NCBI GenBank assembly: GCA_029259935.1
Contig: JAJDEH010000109.1
Location: 1-64,000, forward strand
Length of the DNA: 64,000 bases
DNA from: Planctomycetota bacterium
GTDB taxonomy: Bacteria > Planctomycetota > Planctomycetia > Pirellulales > Pirellulaceae
Direction of reading: 5' to 3'
Shown piece after piece: positions 1-8,939 of the stretch (position 1 is the first letter of the stretch; every line of letters begins with the position of its first letter). The notes under the pieces are model-generated. The model searched no databases, was not told the DNA's origin, and saw nothing but the letters and a program-made list of their open reading frames with translations. The translations under genes and the position numbers were made by a program.

Positions 1-301
1 TGCCACCGCCCACGGCGACAAACGAATCGAAGCGGCCCGCGACCGCAACTCGCGTCGCTTCGTGGAAGCTGTGATCGGTCGGTTCGACGCTGATCCCATC
101 GAATAACTCGAAATTGACGCCCTCGGAATTCAGCGCCCGAATGACAGTCTCCCCAACCGGCAGCTTGATCAGCGCCGGGTCGATCATCAGCAGGGTTCGC
201 TTCAAACCCATGTCGCGCAGGTCCATGCCGACTTCGGCGGTCACTCCCTGTCCGAAGCGGATGTTGGAGGCCGCCATTTGATACGCAGTGTCTTGTTCCA
301 T
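1..301 (-). CDS. Iron-containing alcohol dehydrogenase, hydroxyacid-oxoacid transhydrogenase type (N-terminal part only)
   Basis: The reverse strand is open from an ATG at 301 to the window edge (about 100 codons), so the C-terminal part lies outside. FGQGV near residue 16, RTLLMIDP, the stretch VEPTDHSF and the glycine loop VAVGGG at the cut end match the start of group III metal-dependent alcohol dehydrogenases, closest in my memory to ADHFE1-type hydroxyacid-oxoacid transhydrogenase. Family members move hydride between 4-hydroxybutyrate-like hydroxyacids and 2-oxoacids using NAD and a divalent metal; the metal-binding histidines are in the missing half, so substrate cannot be judged. TTGGAG lies about 6 bases before the ATG and supports this start. 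The gene follows the Gfo/Idh gene on the same strand after 133 bases in which I see nothing. Confidence 0.8.
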   Translation of the reverse strand, partial: MEQDTAYQMAASNIRFGQGVTAEVGMDLRDMGLKRTLLMIDPALIKLPVGETVIRALNSEGVNFELFDGISVEPTDHSFHEATRVAVAGRFDSFVAVGGG

Positions 302-434
302 GCCGATCTCCAAATTGGTACAGGGTCTCGCCGTATTCTCGCAGGATTATGAACAGATACAAGAAGTCGGTCCCGTATTCCCCTGGCCAGCAGGTCTCTG
401 TCATTGGCGAGCGAGCGACGACGATCGAGTCATT

Positions 435-1442
435 TCAAACGTATTCAATTTCCACCCGCCCACCCGTCCGCAGAGACGCGTCGCTGGCCATGCAGACGCT
501 CATGACGTCGAAGTCGATTTGTGTTTCCGTGGACATATTGCGGTCTTGGAGGATGGCATCCACGAAGTTGTTCAGCAGCACATATTTTGACTCGGGCAAG
601 GCCGAAAGATCGAGCGGCTCGGCGGGCGGAGCGGGGTCTCGTTGTTGTTGATAGCGGGGTCCTTGGTCGTCATACAGAAAAGTTCCCTTGGTGCCGAACG
701 CGCGGACCACATGTTGGTGTCCGTGAACGCAGCCAAAATTCGCGGTCACGCGGCCGATCATGCCGCTAGAAAAGGTCAGAGTCGCGGCGGCGAAGTCATC
801 ATAACGAAAGCTCGTGCCGCCGGTGCAGATTCGATTGCCGATCGTGTGAATCGTTTCCGGGCGTTGTTGAGTCGTCCAGAGCATCAAATCCAACAAGTGG
901 ACGCCGCCGCCCGACATGACGGAATAGCCATCCGTTTCCGACCTCCAACCGCTGGTGATCTTGGACAATCGGCCGTACAGATAGTCGCCGTCAAAGGCAT
1001 AGACGTCACCAAGTGCGTTCGTCGAGATCTGTTCCCGCAGCCAGCGATAGACAGGCGCGGCACGCAGGACAAGATTGGATTGCAGTTTCAGCCGCCCTTC
1101 ATGGCGCGACCACGCCGCTTTGATCTGTCGCAGTTCGTCGTGCGTCAGACACATCGGCTTTTCGACAAAGACATGCTTGCCGGCTTCGAGCGCCCCCACG
1201 ACCTGGCCGAAGTGATCGCCGTCGAAGGAGGCGATGGAGACGACGTCGATGGACGGGTCGGACAAGACCTCGTCCGCTGAACGGGTCTTGCGGACGTTGT
1301 CGCCGCCCACGGAAACGGCGGACAGCTTGTCATCCGACAAGTCGCAGACGGCGGCTAATTCGCAATTTGGGTTGCGGGCATAACCAATGGCGTGTTGCTC
1401 GCCCACGCCTAAGCCAATCACCGCTACTTGAAGGGTCCGCAT
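435..1442 (-). CDS. Gfo/Idh/MocA family NAD(P)-dependent oxidoreductase
   Basis: A 335-residue cytoplasmic protein. Residues 5-17 form the first Rossmann strand and loop (VAVIGLGVGEQH, pattern GxGxxxxH) and EKP sits at residues 94-96, the hallmark pair of the Gfo/Idh/MocA family. The second half, with SGGGVHLLDLMLW, is the usual alpha/beta substrate domain; the His in GGGVH is typically catalytic. Such enzymes oxidise or reduce sugars, inositols or their derivatives; the substrate cannot be read from sequence. The frame stays open upstream to 1523, but the family begins at the first Rossmann strand, so the ATG at 1442 is preferred. The next gene on this strand, the alcohol dehydrogenase, could form a redox pair with it. 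Confidence 0.88.
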   Translation of the reverse strand: MRTLQVAVIGLGVGEQHAIGYARNPNCELAAVCDLSDDKLSAVSVGGDNVRKTRSADEVLSDPSIDVVSIASFDGDHFGQVVGALEAGKHVFVEKPMCLTHDELRQIKAAWSRHEGRLKLQSNLVLRAAPVYRWLREQISTNALGDVYAFDGDYLYGRLSKITSGWRSETDGYSVMSGGGVHLLDLMLWTTQQRPETIHTIGNRICTGGTSFRYDDFAAATLTFSSGMIGRVTANFGCVHGHQHVVRAFGTKGTFLYDDQGPRYQQQRDPAPPAEPLDLSALPESKYVLLNNFVDAILQDRNMSTETQIDFDVMSVCMASDASLRTGGRVEIEYV

Positions 1443-1567
1443 GGCGTTCTTGCTGTAGGTCACTTTCGTCGAAAGCGAACTCGCGACGAAGCGTGGCGTG
1501 ATTCGGAATTGGAGAAAGAGCAAAGGGGAGGTGCCGAAGTCACCTACTGCGAATGTGACCTACAGGC

Positions 1568-1732
1568 TCAATCTTCCCCCAGACTGCCGATTCGAACGAG
1601 TACCGTTCCGGCAATCACCGCCGCAATCGGAGACCACCTCACGCCAGTCAGGTCGATGCCGGCCCACGACAGCCCAAAGTCGGCGACAGCGAAGACATAA
1701 CAAAGGTAGCCGACCCACTTTAATACAAACAT
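1568..1732 (-). CDS. Small two-helix membrane protein, 54 residues
   Basis: A short gene on the reverse strand. GAGGAG lies 6-7 bases before ATG 1732, and the frame closes with TGA at 1568-1570. The product starts MFVLKWVGYLCYVFAVADFG and ends VRIGSLGED. Residues 1-24 and about 33-48 are hydrophobic, separated by a polar turn with Asp-Leu-Thr-Gly, so two membrane helices are likely. Codon choice matches its neighbours (GTC, GCC, CTG, ATC). It lies upstream of the Gfo/Idh gene on the same strand, 125 bases away, and could share its transcript. I do not recognise the family. The long forward ORF over this region is a poor competitor because its N-terminal part is Arg/Ser/Pro-rich and non-protein-like. 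Confidence 0.6.
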   Translation of the reverse strand: MFVLKWVGYLCYVFAVADFGLSWAGIDLTGVRWSPIAAVIAGTVLVRIGSLGED

Positions 1733-1896
1733 CAAAATCTCCTCACTGCTTCCGATTGTATCAATCTAATCGTCAAGCCCGTCCTACCGCTACGACCGGA
1801 ACATGGGCTTTTCACTTCTTTGGTGCTGATCGCGGAATCAAAATCCGCAACCTATGTTTTAGTTGTTTCGGTTCTCCTGTTCCACCGGACAAAGAC

Positions 1897-3009
1897 ATGC
1901 AAGAGTGTTGGGAAATCAATGATATCGGCGGCCTCGATCGCTATCGCTCGGCTTGGCGCGAACTGCTGGCGGTAACTCCCGAAGCGACGTTCTTTCAATC
2001 GCTTGACTGGCTGGAAGTGTACTGGCGACACTTTGGCCACGATAAGACCTTGCGCGTGTTGTTGGTCGGAGATCGCGATCGGCCGACAGGTATCTTGCCG
2101 CTGATGATCCATCAGGAGCGGCGGAAAGTCGGCCTGGTCCGCGTCTTGTCCTATCCGCTGGACGATTGGGGTTCGTTTTATGGTCCCATCGGACCGAACC
2201 CCGTCGACACGTTGATGGCCGGACTTTCTCACGTGAAACAGACCGACCAGCATTGGGACCTACTCGATCTTCGCTGGAACCCCGACGAGGACAAGGACAC
2301 GGCCGAGACTTTCGAGATCATGCGATTGTCCGACCTGAATCCTCGCCGCACCGTGCGAGCCGAAACGGCAGTAATCGAGTTGGCCGGCACGTGGGAGGAC
2401 TACCTCGCGAAGCGGACCAGCAAATGGCGGAATAACTTTCGGCGGGCTAGGAAGCGACTGCTGGCGGCAGGAGAAGTCGAGTACACTCGCCATCGGCCGG
2501 CTGGCATGCAAAGCGACGACGCCGACCCTCGCTGGGATCTGTATGAACATTGCGAGCGATTGGCGGCTCTGAGTTGGCAAGGTTCATCGTCCGACGGCAC
2601 GACTTTGTCGCACGGCGAGATCCGAGACTTCCTTCGCGACGCCCATGAAGTCGCCGCGCGAGCCGGCTGTTTGGATATGAACTTGCTGAGCGTTGCGGGA
2701 CAGGTTATCGCCTTCGCCTACAACTACGCCTATCAAGGCAATGTTTATGGCTTACGGCTCGGATTCGATCCGGCGGCTGCCAAGATTAGTCCGGGAAATG
2801 CGATCTGCGCTTACGCTTTCGAAGATAGCTTCCGGCGCGGCGACCGCATCTACGATTTGGGCCCTGGATCCTTGGACTGCAAACGCTACTGGCAATCAAG
2901 CTTCGAGCCGATTGTACAGTACACCTATCATCGACCTCGCGCGATTCGCGCCCAGTTGATGAAGTGGAAAGGATACTTCGACGACTGGCGGAAGGCCGAC
3001 CAGGTGTGA
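1897..3009 (+). CDS. BioF2/CelD-type GNAT acetyltransferase
   Basis: A 370-residue cytoplasmic protein. Its two halves look like the tandem GNAT fold of the BioF2-like family (Acetyltransf_6, as in CelD/BcsL and FemAB-like proteins): FFQSLDWLEVYW near residue 35, KWRNNFRRARKRL in the middle, and a C-terminal half with AFAYNYAYQGNVYGLRLGFDP followed by YDLGPGSLDCKRYWQSS. These enzymes move acyl or aminoacyl groups onto polysaccharides, peptidoglycan or lipids at the cytoplasmic membrane. The open frame extends to 1498, but that region reads as Arg/Pro/Ser-rich non-protein and overlaps the reverse-strand small gene, so ATG 1897 is chosen. There is no clear Shine-Dalgarno sequence, which is common in planctomycetes. 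Confidence 0.8.
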   Translation: MQECWEINDIGGLDRYRSAWRELLAVTPEATFFQSLDWLEVYWRHFGHDKTLRVLLVGDRDRPTGILPLMIHQERRKVGLVRVLSYPLDDWGSFYGPIGPNPVDTLMAGLSHVKQTDQHWDLLDLRWNPDEDKDTAETFEIMRLSDLNPRRTVRAETAVIELAGTWEDYLAKRTSKWRNNFRRARKRLLAAGEVEYTRHRPAGMQSDDADPRWDLYEHCERLAALSWQGSSSDGTTLSHGEIRDFLRDAHEVAARAGCLDMNLLSVAGQVIAFAYNYAYQGNVYGLRLGFDPAAAKISPGNAICAYAFEDSFRRGDRIYDLGPGSLDCKRYWQSSFEPIVQYTYHRPRAIRAQLMKWKGYFDDWRKADQV

Positions 3010-3336
3010 TGACGAGGCAAGAAACGACCCGCCCGACTCAAGCCGGCCGAAGTTGCGCTATGGTGCCAGCATGTCCAGCAACATGACTGGCATCTCGGAG
3101 TGAATGAGTGCGGCTCGCTGGTGGGCCCTGGTATTTTGGGGCACTTCTCGCTGTTGGTTTTGTCGACTTGCTTGTCGATTCGGTCGACGCTTTGCAACTT
3201 GTCGCGAAAGAACGAGGGGCGAAACGTCCCTATTATTGGGCTTGCTTGACGGGCCGATGTGCATGGCGTGATTTTTGCCTAGACAACTACGATGCGTCCG
3301 GTCCTATCCCCTCAAGCCGTAATGTGAGAAGCAAAA
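3010..3336. other. Intergenic stretch without a convincing gene
   Basis: This 327-base gap separates the acetyltransferase from the secreted repeat protein. A forward open stretch beginning at GTG 3108 has fairly natural codons for about 45 residues, but it runs 104 bases into the next gene and loses protein character; a 55-codon frame from ATG 3104 is Arg/Cys-rich. Neither is called. A weak promoter-like pair, TTGACG at 3246-3251 and TGATTT at 3269-3274, precedes the next gene. The region may hold a decayed short gene. Confidence 0.4.
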
Positions 3337-4476
3337 ATGCCTTTCCGCCAATTTGTACTGGCTCTGATTGCCACCGTCGCGCCATTTCTACCTGGATCGC
3401 TGTTTGCTGGGGATGGTTTGCCCTCCGGCCCGAATGCTGAAACCCGGGAACGAACCGTCGCCAAGGGAATTGCATTCTTGAAAGCGAGTCAAGCACGTGA
3501 CGGATCCTACAGTAGCCGGGCCGGAATCGGAGTGACGGCGTTGGTCACGACCGCCTTGATGCAAAACGGAGTTCCTGCTTCTGATCCGCAGGTCGCCCTG
3601 AGCTTGAATTACCTGAAAGCCCATCGAAAGTTGGACGGGGGGATATATCAAACAGGCTCACACTATCGAAACTACGAGACGTGCCTTTCCATTCTCTGCT
3701 TCTCCAAGGCAAATACCGACGGGCAATTCGACGAAGTCATTCAACGGGCCGACGCTTTTCTCGCGGGCTTGCAATGGGATGAACAGGAGGGGAAAGGGAT
3801 CGCGGACGTCGAATACGGCGGAGCCGGTTACGGCAGACACAATCGGCCGGATCTTTCGAATACCGCTTTTCTGATCGAAGCGCTACGGGCGGCAGGTAAT
3901 AACGAGAACAGTACGGCAATGCAACGCGCGTTGATTTTCGTCTCCCGATGCCAGAATCTGGAATCCGCGCACAACACCACTCCCTTCAGTGCGAAGGTCC
4001 GAGACGGCGGCCTCTATTACACGCCCGCGGCGGGTGGTTCCAGCCAAGCCGGTGAAACGTCCAATGGCGGACTGCGGAGCTACGGCTCGATGACCTATGC
4101 GGGGCTGAAGAGCATGATCTATGCGGGCGTGCGTCCGGACGATCCGCGCGTCAGAGCGGCGTTGCAGTGGGCGCAAAGGCATTACACCTTGAAGGCCAAT
4201 CCCGGAATGGGAGATGCCGGACTCTATTACTACTACCACATCTTTGCCAAGACCATGGCGGCGACCGGAGATGCAACGATCAAAGATGCCGCCGGCGCCG
4301 TTCACGACTGGCGTGCCGAGTTGTTTGCCGAACTGGCCGCTCGTCAGCAAAAGAACGGTTCCTGGATCAACGAGAATTCAAAGTGGCTGGAAGGAGACGC
4401 CAATCTGGTGACTGCGTACGCGATGTTGGCGCTCACCTATTGCGGGCCGCATGCAGATTCCGGCTCAAGCAAGTGA
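3337..4476 (+). CDS. Secreted prenyltransferase/squalene-oxidase-repeat protein
   Basis: A 379-residue protein with a signal peptide (hydrophobic residues 6-22, likely cleavage after LFAG). The rest is an alpha/alpha-barrel of repeats of the prenyltransferase and squalene oxidase type, seen as recurring blocks with G-S/G-I-G: ASQARDGSYSSRAGIGVTALVT, KLDGGIYQTG, SYGSMTYAGLKSMIYAG, QKNGSWINENSKWLEGDANLVTAYAMLAL. The DxDD/QW catalytic signatures of terpene cyclases are not evident, and secretion argues against a cyclase, so a binding or scaffold role in the periplasm is more likely. Similar secreted proteins are common in planctomycetes. hemP follows 11 bases after the stop, suggesting co-transcription. 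Confidence 0.75.
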   Translation: MPFRQFVLALIATVAPFLPGSLFAGDGLPSGPNAETRERTVAKGIAFLKASQARDGSYSSRAGIGVTALVTTALMQNGVPASDPQVALSLNYLKAHRKLDGGIYQTGSHYRNYETCLSILCFSKANTDGQFDEVIQRADAFLAGLQWDEQEGKGIADVEYGGAGYGRHNRPDLSNTAFLIEALRAAGNNENSTAMQRALIFVSRCQNLESAHNTTPFSAKVRDGGLYYTPAAGGSSQAGETSNGGLRSYGSMTYAGLKSMIYAGVRPDDPRVRAALQWAQRHYTLKANPGMGDAGLYYYYHIFAKTMAATGDATIKDAAGAVHDWRAELFAELAARQQKNGSWINENSKWLEGDANLVTAYAMLALTYCGPHADSGSSK

Positions 4477-4487
4477 GCGAGTCAACC

Positions 4488-4715
4488 ATGTCCAAGCCAA
4501 CTACCATGACCGGACCCGCCACCGACGCTACCGCCGGACGCCACGAATCCTCGCGCGAATGTTTGGAGAACGTCGCTGAAAACAGTTCAACTCGGCCGTT
4601 CATTTTCAATTCCGAAGAACTTCTGAAAGGCAAGAAGGAAGCCTGGATTGAGCACGGCGACCAGATGTACCGGCTGCGCCTTACCGCAGCGGGAAAGCTC
4701 TACTTGACCAAGTGA
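4488..4715 (+). CDS. hemP: Hemin uptake protein HemP
   Basis: A 75-residue protein. The last 35 residues match the HemP family: FNSEELLKGKKEAWIEHGDQ then MYRLRLTAAGKLYLTK, with the conserved S-x-E-L-L-x-G, the I-x-H-x-G/D-x-x-Y-x-L-R-x-T core and the terminal K-L-x-L-T-K. The first 37 residues are low-complexity Thr/Ala/Ser/Glu. HemP proteins are small cytoplasmic factors linked to haem or iron uptake regulation. The frame is open from 4167, but ATG 4488 is the only start compatible with the preceding gene ending at 4476. No TonB receptor or ABC haem transporter lies nearby. Confidence 0.82.
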   Translation: MSKPTTMTGPATDATAGRHESSRECLENVAENSSTRPFIFNSEELLKGKKEAWIEHGDQMYRLRLTAAGKLYLTK

Positions 4716-4833
4716 GCAGCCGTTGAGCGCGTGGCGCTGGACGGCTTGAATTCGTGACAACCGTGTCGGCCGCTGTTAGTATTTGACTAACCAAACCGAC
4801 CAACATCCGTCGCGACATTCATAAGGTCTACAA

Positions 4834-6291
4834 ATGCACGCCAAGTTCATAGCCAGCCTATTACTGCTGTTCTTTGTTTCCGGTTCCCTCCATGCGGCCG
4901 AGCGGCCGAATTTTGTCTTCATCCTCGTCGACGATCTCGGCTATATGGACATTGGGGCCTACAACCCCGAGACGTTTTACGAGACACCCAACGTCGATCG
5001 ACTGGCGGCTGGAGCAATGCGATTCACGGACGGATACGCGGCCAATCCGGTTTGCTCGCCAACGCGTTACAGCATCATGACGGGTAAGTATCCGACGCGC
5101 GTCGACGCGACCAATTTTTTCGCCGGAACGCGCGGCGGCCGTTTTCGACCGGCACCGCTGAACGACCGGATGCCGCTGGAGGAGGTGACCGTCGCCGAAG
5201 CTCTGAAGGCTTCCGGGTACACGACCTATTTTGCCGGCAAGTGGCATCTGGGTCCCGACGAAAACTTCTGGCCGACGAAACAGGGTTTCGATGTGAACAT
5301 CGGCGGCCATCGCGCCGGCGGTCCGTTTCGCGCTGGCAAGTATTTTTCTCCTTACGCTAACCCACGCCTGAAAGACGGCCCCAAAGGCGAGCATCTAACC
5401 GACCGGCTAGCCTCGGAAACGGCGGCGTTCATCGAACAGAACAAAGATCGCCCGTTCTTGGCTTACTTGTCGTTCTACACTGTCCACACGCCGTTGATGG
5501 CTCCCAAAAAGTTAGTCGAAAAATATCAAGCCAAGGCTCAGCGGTTGGGCTTGGACAAAAAAGAAGCGTTTGGTCTCGAAGAGCAAGTCTGGGCGAATGC
5601 CAAGCAGAAGCGACGCGTGCGCACGCTGCAAGCCCACGCCACTTATGCGGCCATGGTTGAATCGATGGACCGGGCGGTCGGCAAGGTACTCGACAAGCTG
5701 GATGCGCTCGATCTGGCTGATAACACAGTCGTTATGTTCATGAGCGACAACGGCGGGCTTTCGACTTCCGAGGGATCGCCGACGAGCAACCTGCCGCTGC
5801 GAGGCGGAAAGGGCTGGCTTTATGAAGGAGGCATTCGCGAGCCGTACATGATCCGCTGGCCAGGCGAAACCGGCGGCGAGATTTGTTCGGTTCCCGTTGT
5901 CAGCACCGACTTTTATCCAACGATTTTGGATATTGCAGGTGTTGAATCCGAAGAGGGTCGCGGGCAGGATGGCGTGAGCTTGACCAAACTGCTGAAGGGC
6001 GGCAAGTCGCTGGATCGCGAGGCGATCTATTGGCACTATCCGCACTATTCAAATCAAGGCGGTTTTCCCGGCGGGGCGATTCGCATGGGAAATTGGAAAC
6101 TAATCGAACGCTACGAAGATGGCCGCGTGCACCTGTTTAACTTGGAAGATGATCTGGGCGAACGAACCGATGTCGCCGCCGATCACGCAAAGCTTGTCGG
6201 CGAAATGCGAGCGAAACTGCACCTCTGGTACAAAGACGTGGATGCCAAGTTCTTACAGGCCAAGGACGGAAAGCAGCCGTGGCGGCCGTGA
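4834..6291 (+). CDS. Secreted type I sulfatase
   Basis: A 485-residue protein with a signal peptide (residues 1-22, cleavage near HAA/ER). Asp33-Asp34 (FILVDDLGY) are metal ligands, and Cys74-Ser-Pro-Thr-Arg78 is the CxPxR sulfatase signature whose Cys is converted to formylglycine. GKWHLG (Lys136) and the later SDNGG supply further catalytic and calcium-binding residues. Family S1 sulfatases hydrolyse sulfate esters of polysaccharides or small molecules in the periplasm. Large numbers of such enzymes are typical of planctomycetes. It is transcribed towards the sodium symporter, whose stop is only 12 bases away (convergent). Maturation needs a formylglycine-generating enzyme or anSME encoded elsewhere. 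Confidence 0.93.
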   Translation: MHAKFIASLLLLFFVSGSLHAAERPNFVFILVDDLGYMDIGAYNPETFYETPNVDRLAAGAMRFTDGYAANPVCSPTRYSIMTGKYPTRVDATNFFAGTRGGRFRPAPLNDRMPLEEVTVAEALKASGYTTYFAGKWHLGPDENFWPTKQGFDVNIGGHRAGGPFRAGKYFSPYANPRLKDGPKGEHLTDRLASETAAFIEQNKDRPFLAYLSFYTVHTPLMAPKKLVEKYQAKAQRLGLDKKEAFGLEEQVWANAKQKRRVRTLQAHATYAAMVESMDRAVGKVLDKLDALDLADNTVVMFMSDNGGLSTSEGSPTSNLPLRGGKGWLYEGGIREPYMIRWPGETGGEICSVPVVSTDFYPTILDIAGVESEEGRGQDGVSLTKLLKGGKSLDREAIYWHYPHYSNQGGFPGGAIRMGNWKLIERYEDGRVHLFNLEDDLGERTDVAADHAKLVGEMRAKLHLWYKDVDAKFLQAKDGKQPWRP

Positions 6292-6303
6292 ACTGGAGGA
6301 CTG

Positions 6304-7776
6304 TCATTCCTTCGAGAATCTATGTTGAACGAGACTCACGATGACAATGGATACCAACGCCAGTGTGAACGCGGGAATCAACGAATAGAGCTGAGCATGC
6401 AGGGTTTCTCGCCAGATGACGGCGGTGGTAATGCCCACGATCATGCCGGTTAGGACTCCCCAACCGGTGGTGCGTTTCCAAAGTAGCGTCAAGATGAGCG
6501 CGGGGCCAAAGGCGGCTCCCAATCCGTCCCAGGCATAGAGTACGAAGCCAAAAACCTGCCGCATATCGCGAAACGCGATGCTGGTGGCGATGGCGGCGAT
6601 CAACAGCACCGCGCCGCGATTAATGTAGTTTCTGGTTTCGTCGGTCAGCTTTCTTCCGAAGAGCCGCACATAAATATCGTGGCTAACAGCCGACGCGCTG
6701 ACCAGCAGCTGCGAGTCGGCCGTGGAACACATCGCGGCCACCACGGCGGCAATCATCATGCCCGCCAGCGGCGCGGGGAGGAGTTTTACGGCGGCATGCG
6801 GCAGCGCCCGTTCGGGATCGGTGAGTTCGCCGCCAAACATCACCCGCGCCGAAAGTCCGACCAAGATCGCACCGGCGAATAAAAAGAAGACCCACACGGT
6901 CGAAATCACGGCGGCGCGACGTATCGCCTGTTCGTCCTTGGTCGCCATCAGCCGGACCAGAATATGCGGTTGGCCGGTGTTTCCCAATGGTATGCCGAAC
7001 CACGGGGCGAGAAATCCAAGCAGAGCCAGGCCGCTGTTCTGGGCAAAGACGCTGGTCATGGTCTGCCCATCCTTCAGCTCGACGGGACCTTTACTGGTCT
7101 GGATCTGTTGAGCTTCCAAGGATGCCAGTTCGTTCCAGAACTCCATCGGTCCGCCAAGCATGGCGATCATGACGATGGGCAGAATGGTCACGCCGCTAAT
7201 CATGAGGATCGCCTGCAAGACGTCGGTCCACGCCACCGCTCGAAATCCGCCCACCAATGTGTAGACCAAGACAATCCCCGCGCCGACCAAAACTCCCTGG
7301 CCGTAGTTCCATGAAAACGTCTCGCCAAACGCCTTGCCCGCCGCGTTCAGTTGCGCCGCGACGTAAACCGTCAGCATTGAAATGATGATCACGACACCGA
7401 CGGCGCGAATCGCGATCGCGACGAGTCCACGATGGTTCGCGGCCAGCACATCGGGCAACGTGATGGCATCTTGCTTGATGGAAAGCGCCCTGAGCGGACC
7501 GGCCAGCACCAGCCAGTTGAACAGGAATGCGGCCACGGTTCCGACCACCAGCCACATCGCGCCAATTCCCGTTTTGTAGGCGACGCCGACCAAGCCCAAC
7601 GTGACCCAGCCGCTTTCCGCCGACGCGGCCGCCGACAATCCGGCGACCCAGGCACCCAAGCCGCGATCGGCAAGGAAAAAGTCAGAACTGGTTTTCTTCG
7701 CGAATCGGGCGCTGTAGATCCCGAACGCCATGACGCCCAGCGTGTAGACGCCAAAGCTGATCGCGATCCAATTCAT
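6304..7776 (-). CDS. Sodium:solute symporter (SSS family, PutP-like)
   Basis: A 490-residue integral membrane protein with about 13 hydrophobic segments. The N-terminus, MNWIAISFGVYTLGVMAFGIYSARF then DFFLADRGLGAWVAGLSAAASAESGW, is the classic SSS/PutP start; AESGW corresponds to the substrate and sodium-binding part of helix 2. GGFRAVAWTDVLQAILM in helices 5-6 is another PutP signature. These carriers import proline, sugars or other small organic solutes with sodium. PutP similarity suggests an amino acid, but specificity cannot be fixed. The gene starts 40 bases after the stop of the zinc-ribbon gene on the same strand, so the two may be co-transcribed. Confidence 0.9.
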   Translation of the reverse strand: MNWIAISFGVYTLGVMAFGIYSARFAKKTSSDFFLADRGLGAWVAGLSAAASAESGWVTLGLVGVAYKTGIGAMWLVVGTVAAFLFNWLVLAGPLRALSIKQDAITLPDVLAANHRGLVAIAIRAVGVVIIISMLTVYVAAQLNAAGKAFGETFSWNYGQGVLVGAGIVLVYTLVGGFRAVAWTDVLQAILMISGVTILPIVMIAMLGGPMEFWNELASLEAQQIQTSKGPVELKDGQTMTSVFAQNSGLALLGFLAPWFGIPLGNTGQPHILVRLMATKDEQAIRRAAVISTVWVFFLFAGAILVGLSARVMFGGELTDPERALPHAAVKLLPAPLAGMMIAAVVAAMCSTADSQLLVSASAVSHDIYVRLFGRKLTDETRNYINRGAVLLIAAIATSIAFRDMRQVFGFVLYAWDGLGAAFGPALILTLLWKRTTGWGVLTGMIVGITTAVIWRETLHAQLYSLIPAFTLALVSIVIVSLVQHRFSKE

Positions 7777-7815
7777 TGATGCGTTTTTCGTCGAGTTACG
7801 TCACTTGATCGCGAG

Positions 7816-8862
7816 TCACTCGTCCGGCGGGACGGGAGTGTCTTCATTGGGTGCATCTTCTTCAAAGGTCGGCGAGACCGACATCATGATGCCCGATGTC
7901 ATGCCTGCGCGCAGGGCGTATTGCATGGCCCTGCTCTTTTGTCCACGGTATTGAAGGGTAGCAGTCTTCTGATCTTCGCTCAAACGGAAAGACCCTGCAA
8001 CATAGCCTGGCATTTCGCGTAGCAGCTGATCGGCTTTCGCCTCGGGGTCGACTCGGTTGGATACTCCGGCAACTCGAAACGAGACAGTTCGAAGAACATT
8101 CGATTCGGATGGTACTTGGACCGGTGGGATAACCCGATCCTTCACCAACGGTTGGATGCTGTTAGTACGAAAGCGGTTGTTGTTGTTGGTGGTGGTGCGA
8201 AAGCGGTGAGAACGCCTCGCGCCCCCATCATAGCGCTCCGCGAACAACGTTCCCATCAACAGCAGGAGCAGCGCGGGCGCTAATGAAGAAACGAGAACCG
8301 CCACCGGACGCCAGCACTTCTTTCTGTTCATCGCGAGATAGAACAACCAATAATACGGGACCAGTAGTACGAGTAGTCCTTGCAGCGCCGTTTCCTGAAA
8401 GGCAATGACGATCATCCAGATGCGCCCCGTGAACGCCAACGCCAAGGTGATCAAGAAACCAATGCCAAGTGCGACCAACGCCAACACTTCGGAAACGAAG
8501 CCCAGCCCCAACAGCGCGGCGAGCACTCCCATCAGGATCCCCCATCCAATTCCGAACCGAATCAGAAACGGTTTCACATCTCCCCAGGAATTCGCTGCAC
8601 CTTGCGGCTTGCCAAATCCCGCGGACGGAGTCTGTCCGAACGCACCCGGCGCGTTAAACGACGGCATGGTTGCCCCATGCTGTGGAGCAAATGTTTGTGG
8701 TGACAATGGTTGAGGTGGCACGGGTTGGGGAACAACCGGCTGCGGCGTTGCCGGTGCCTGAATTGTCAACGCGTTACCGCATTTCGGGCAGTTAAACCGG
8801 CCCGCGGTACCGGGTGGCACTTTCAACCGCACGCCACAAGTGGGACAAGCAACAACCTGCAC
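7816..8862 (-). CDS. Zinc-ribbon membrane protein of unknown function
   Basis: A 348-residue protein. Residues 6-29 carry two CxxC pairs (CPTCG and CPKCG) spaced as a zinc ribbon of the MJ0042/DUF-type finger common in planctomycetes. A Pro/Gln-rich linker follows (about residues 33-85), then four or so hydrophobic segments between residues 100 and 215, then a soluble tail with an Arg/Asn tract and an acidic C-terminus. The linker and tail are low-complexity. The tail segment SFRVAGVSNRVDPEAKADQLLREMPGY may be a small alpha/beta domain. Function is unknown; the layout suggests a membrane-anchored regulator or scaffold. A promoter with two palindromes lies about 90 bases upstream (see 8940-8979). 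Confidence 0.75.
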   Translation of the reverse strand: MQVVACPTCGVRLKVPPGTAGRFNCPKCGNALTIQAPATPQPVVPQPVPPQPLSPQTFAPQHGATMPSFNAPGAFGQTPSAGFGKPQGAANSWGDVKPFLIRFGIGWGILMGVLAALLGLGFVSEVLALVALGIGFLITLALAFTGRIWMIVIAFQETALQGLLVLLVPYYWLFYLAMNRKKCWRPVAVLVSSLAPALLLLLMGTLFAERYDGGARRSHRFRTTTNNNNRFRTNSIQPLVKDRVIPPVQVPSESNVLRTVSFRVAGVSNRVDPEAKADQLLREMPGYVAGSFRLSEDQKTATLQYRGQKSRAMQYALRAGMTSGIMMSVSPTFEEDAPNEDTPVPPDE

Positions 8863-8939
8863 GGGAGTATCCTCTACGAATCGAATTCAGAGTCAAAACA
8901 GTCCGAGATGACTGACGAGAACGCAGCCCTCAAGGAATC

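Noticed and set aside
3108..3440. 110-residue forward frame before the secreted repeat protein
   Set aside because: Natural codons in the first part only, a 104-base overlap with a well-supported gene and no ribosome binding site. A decayed gene is possible but not callable.
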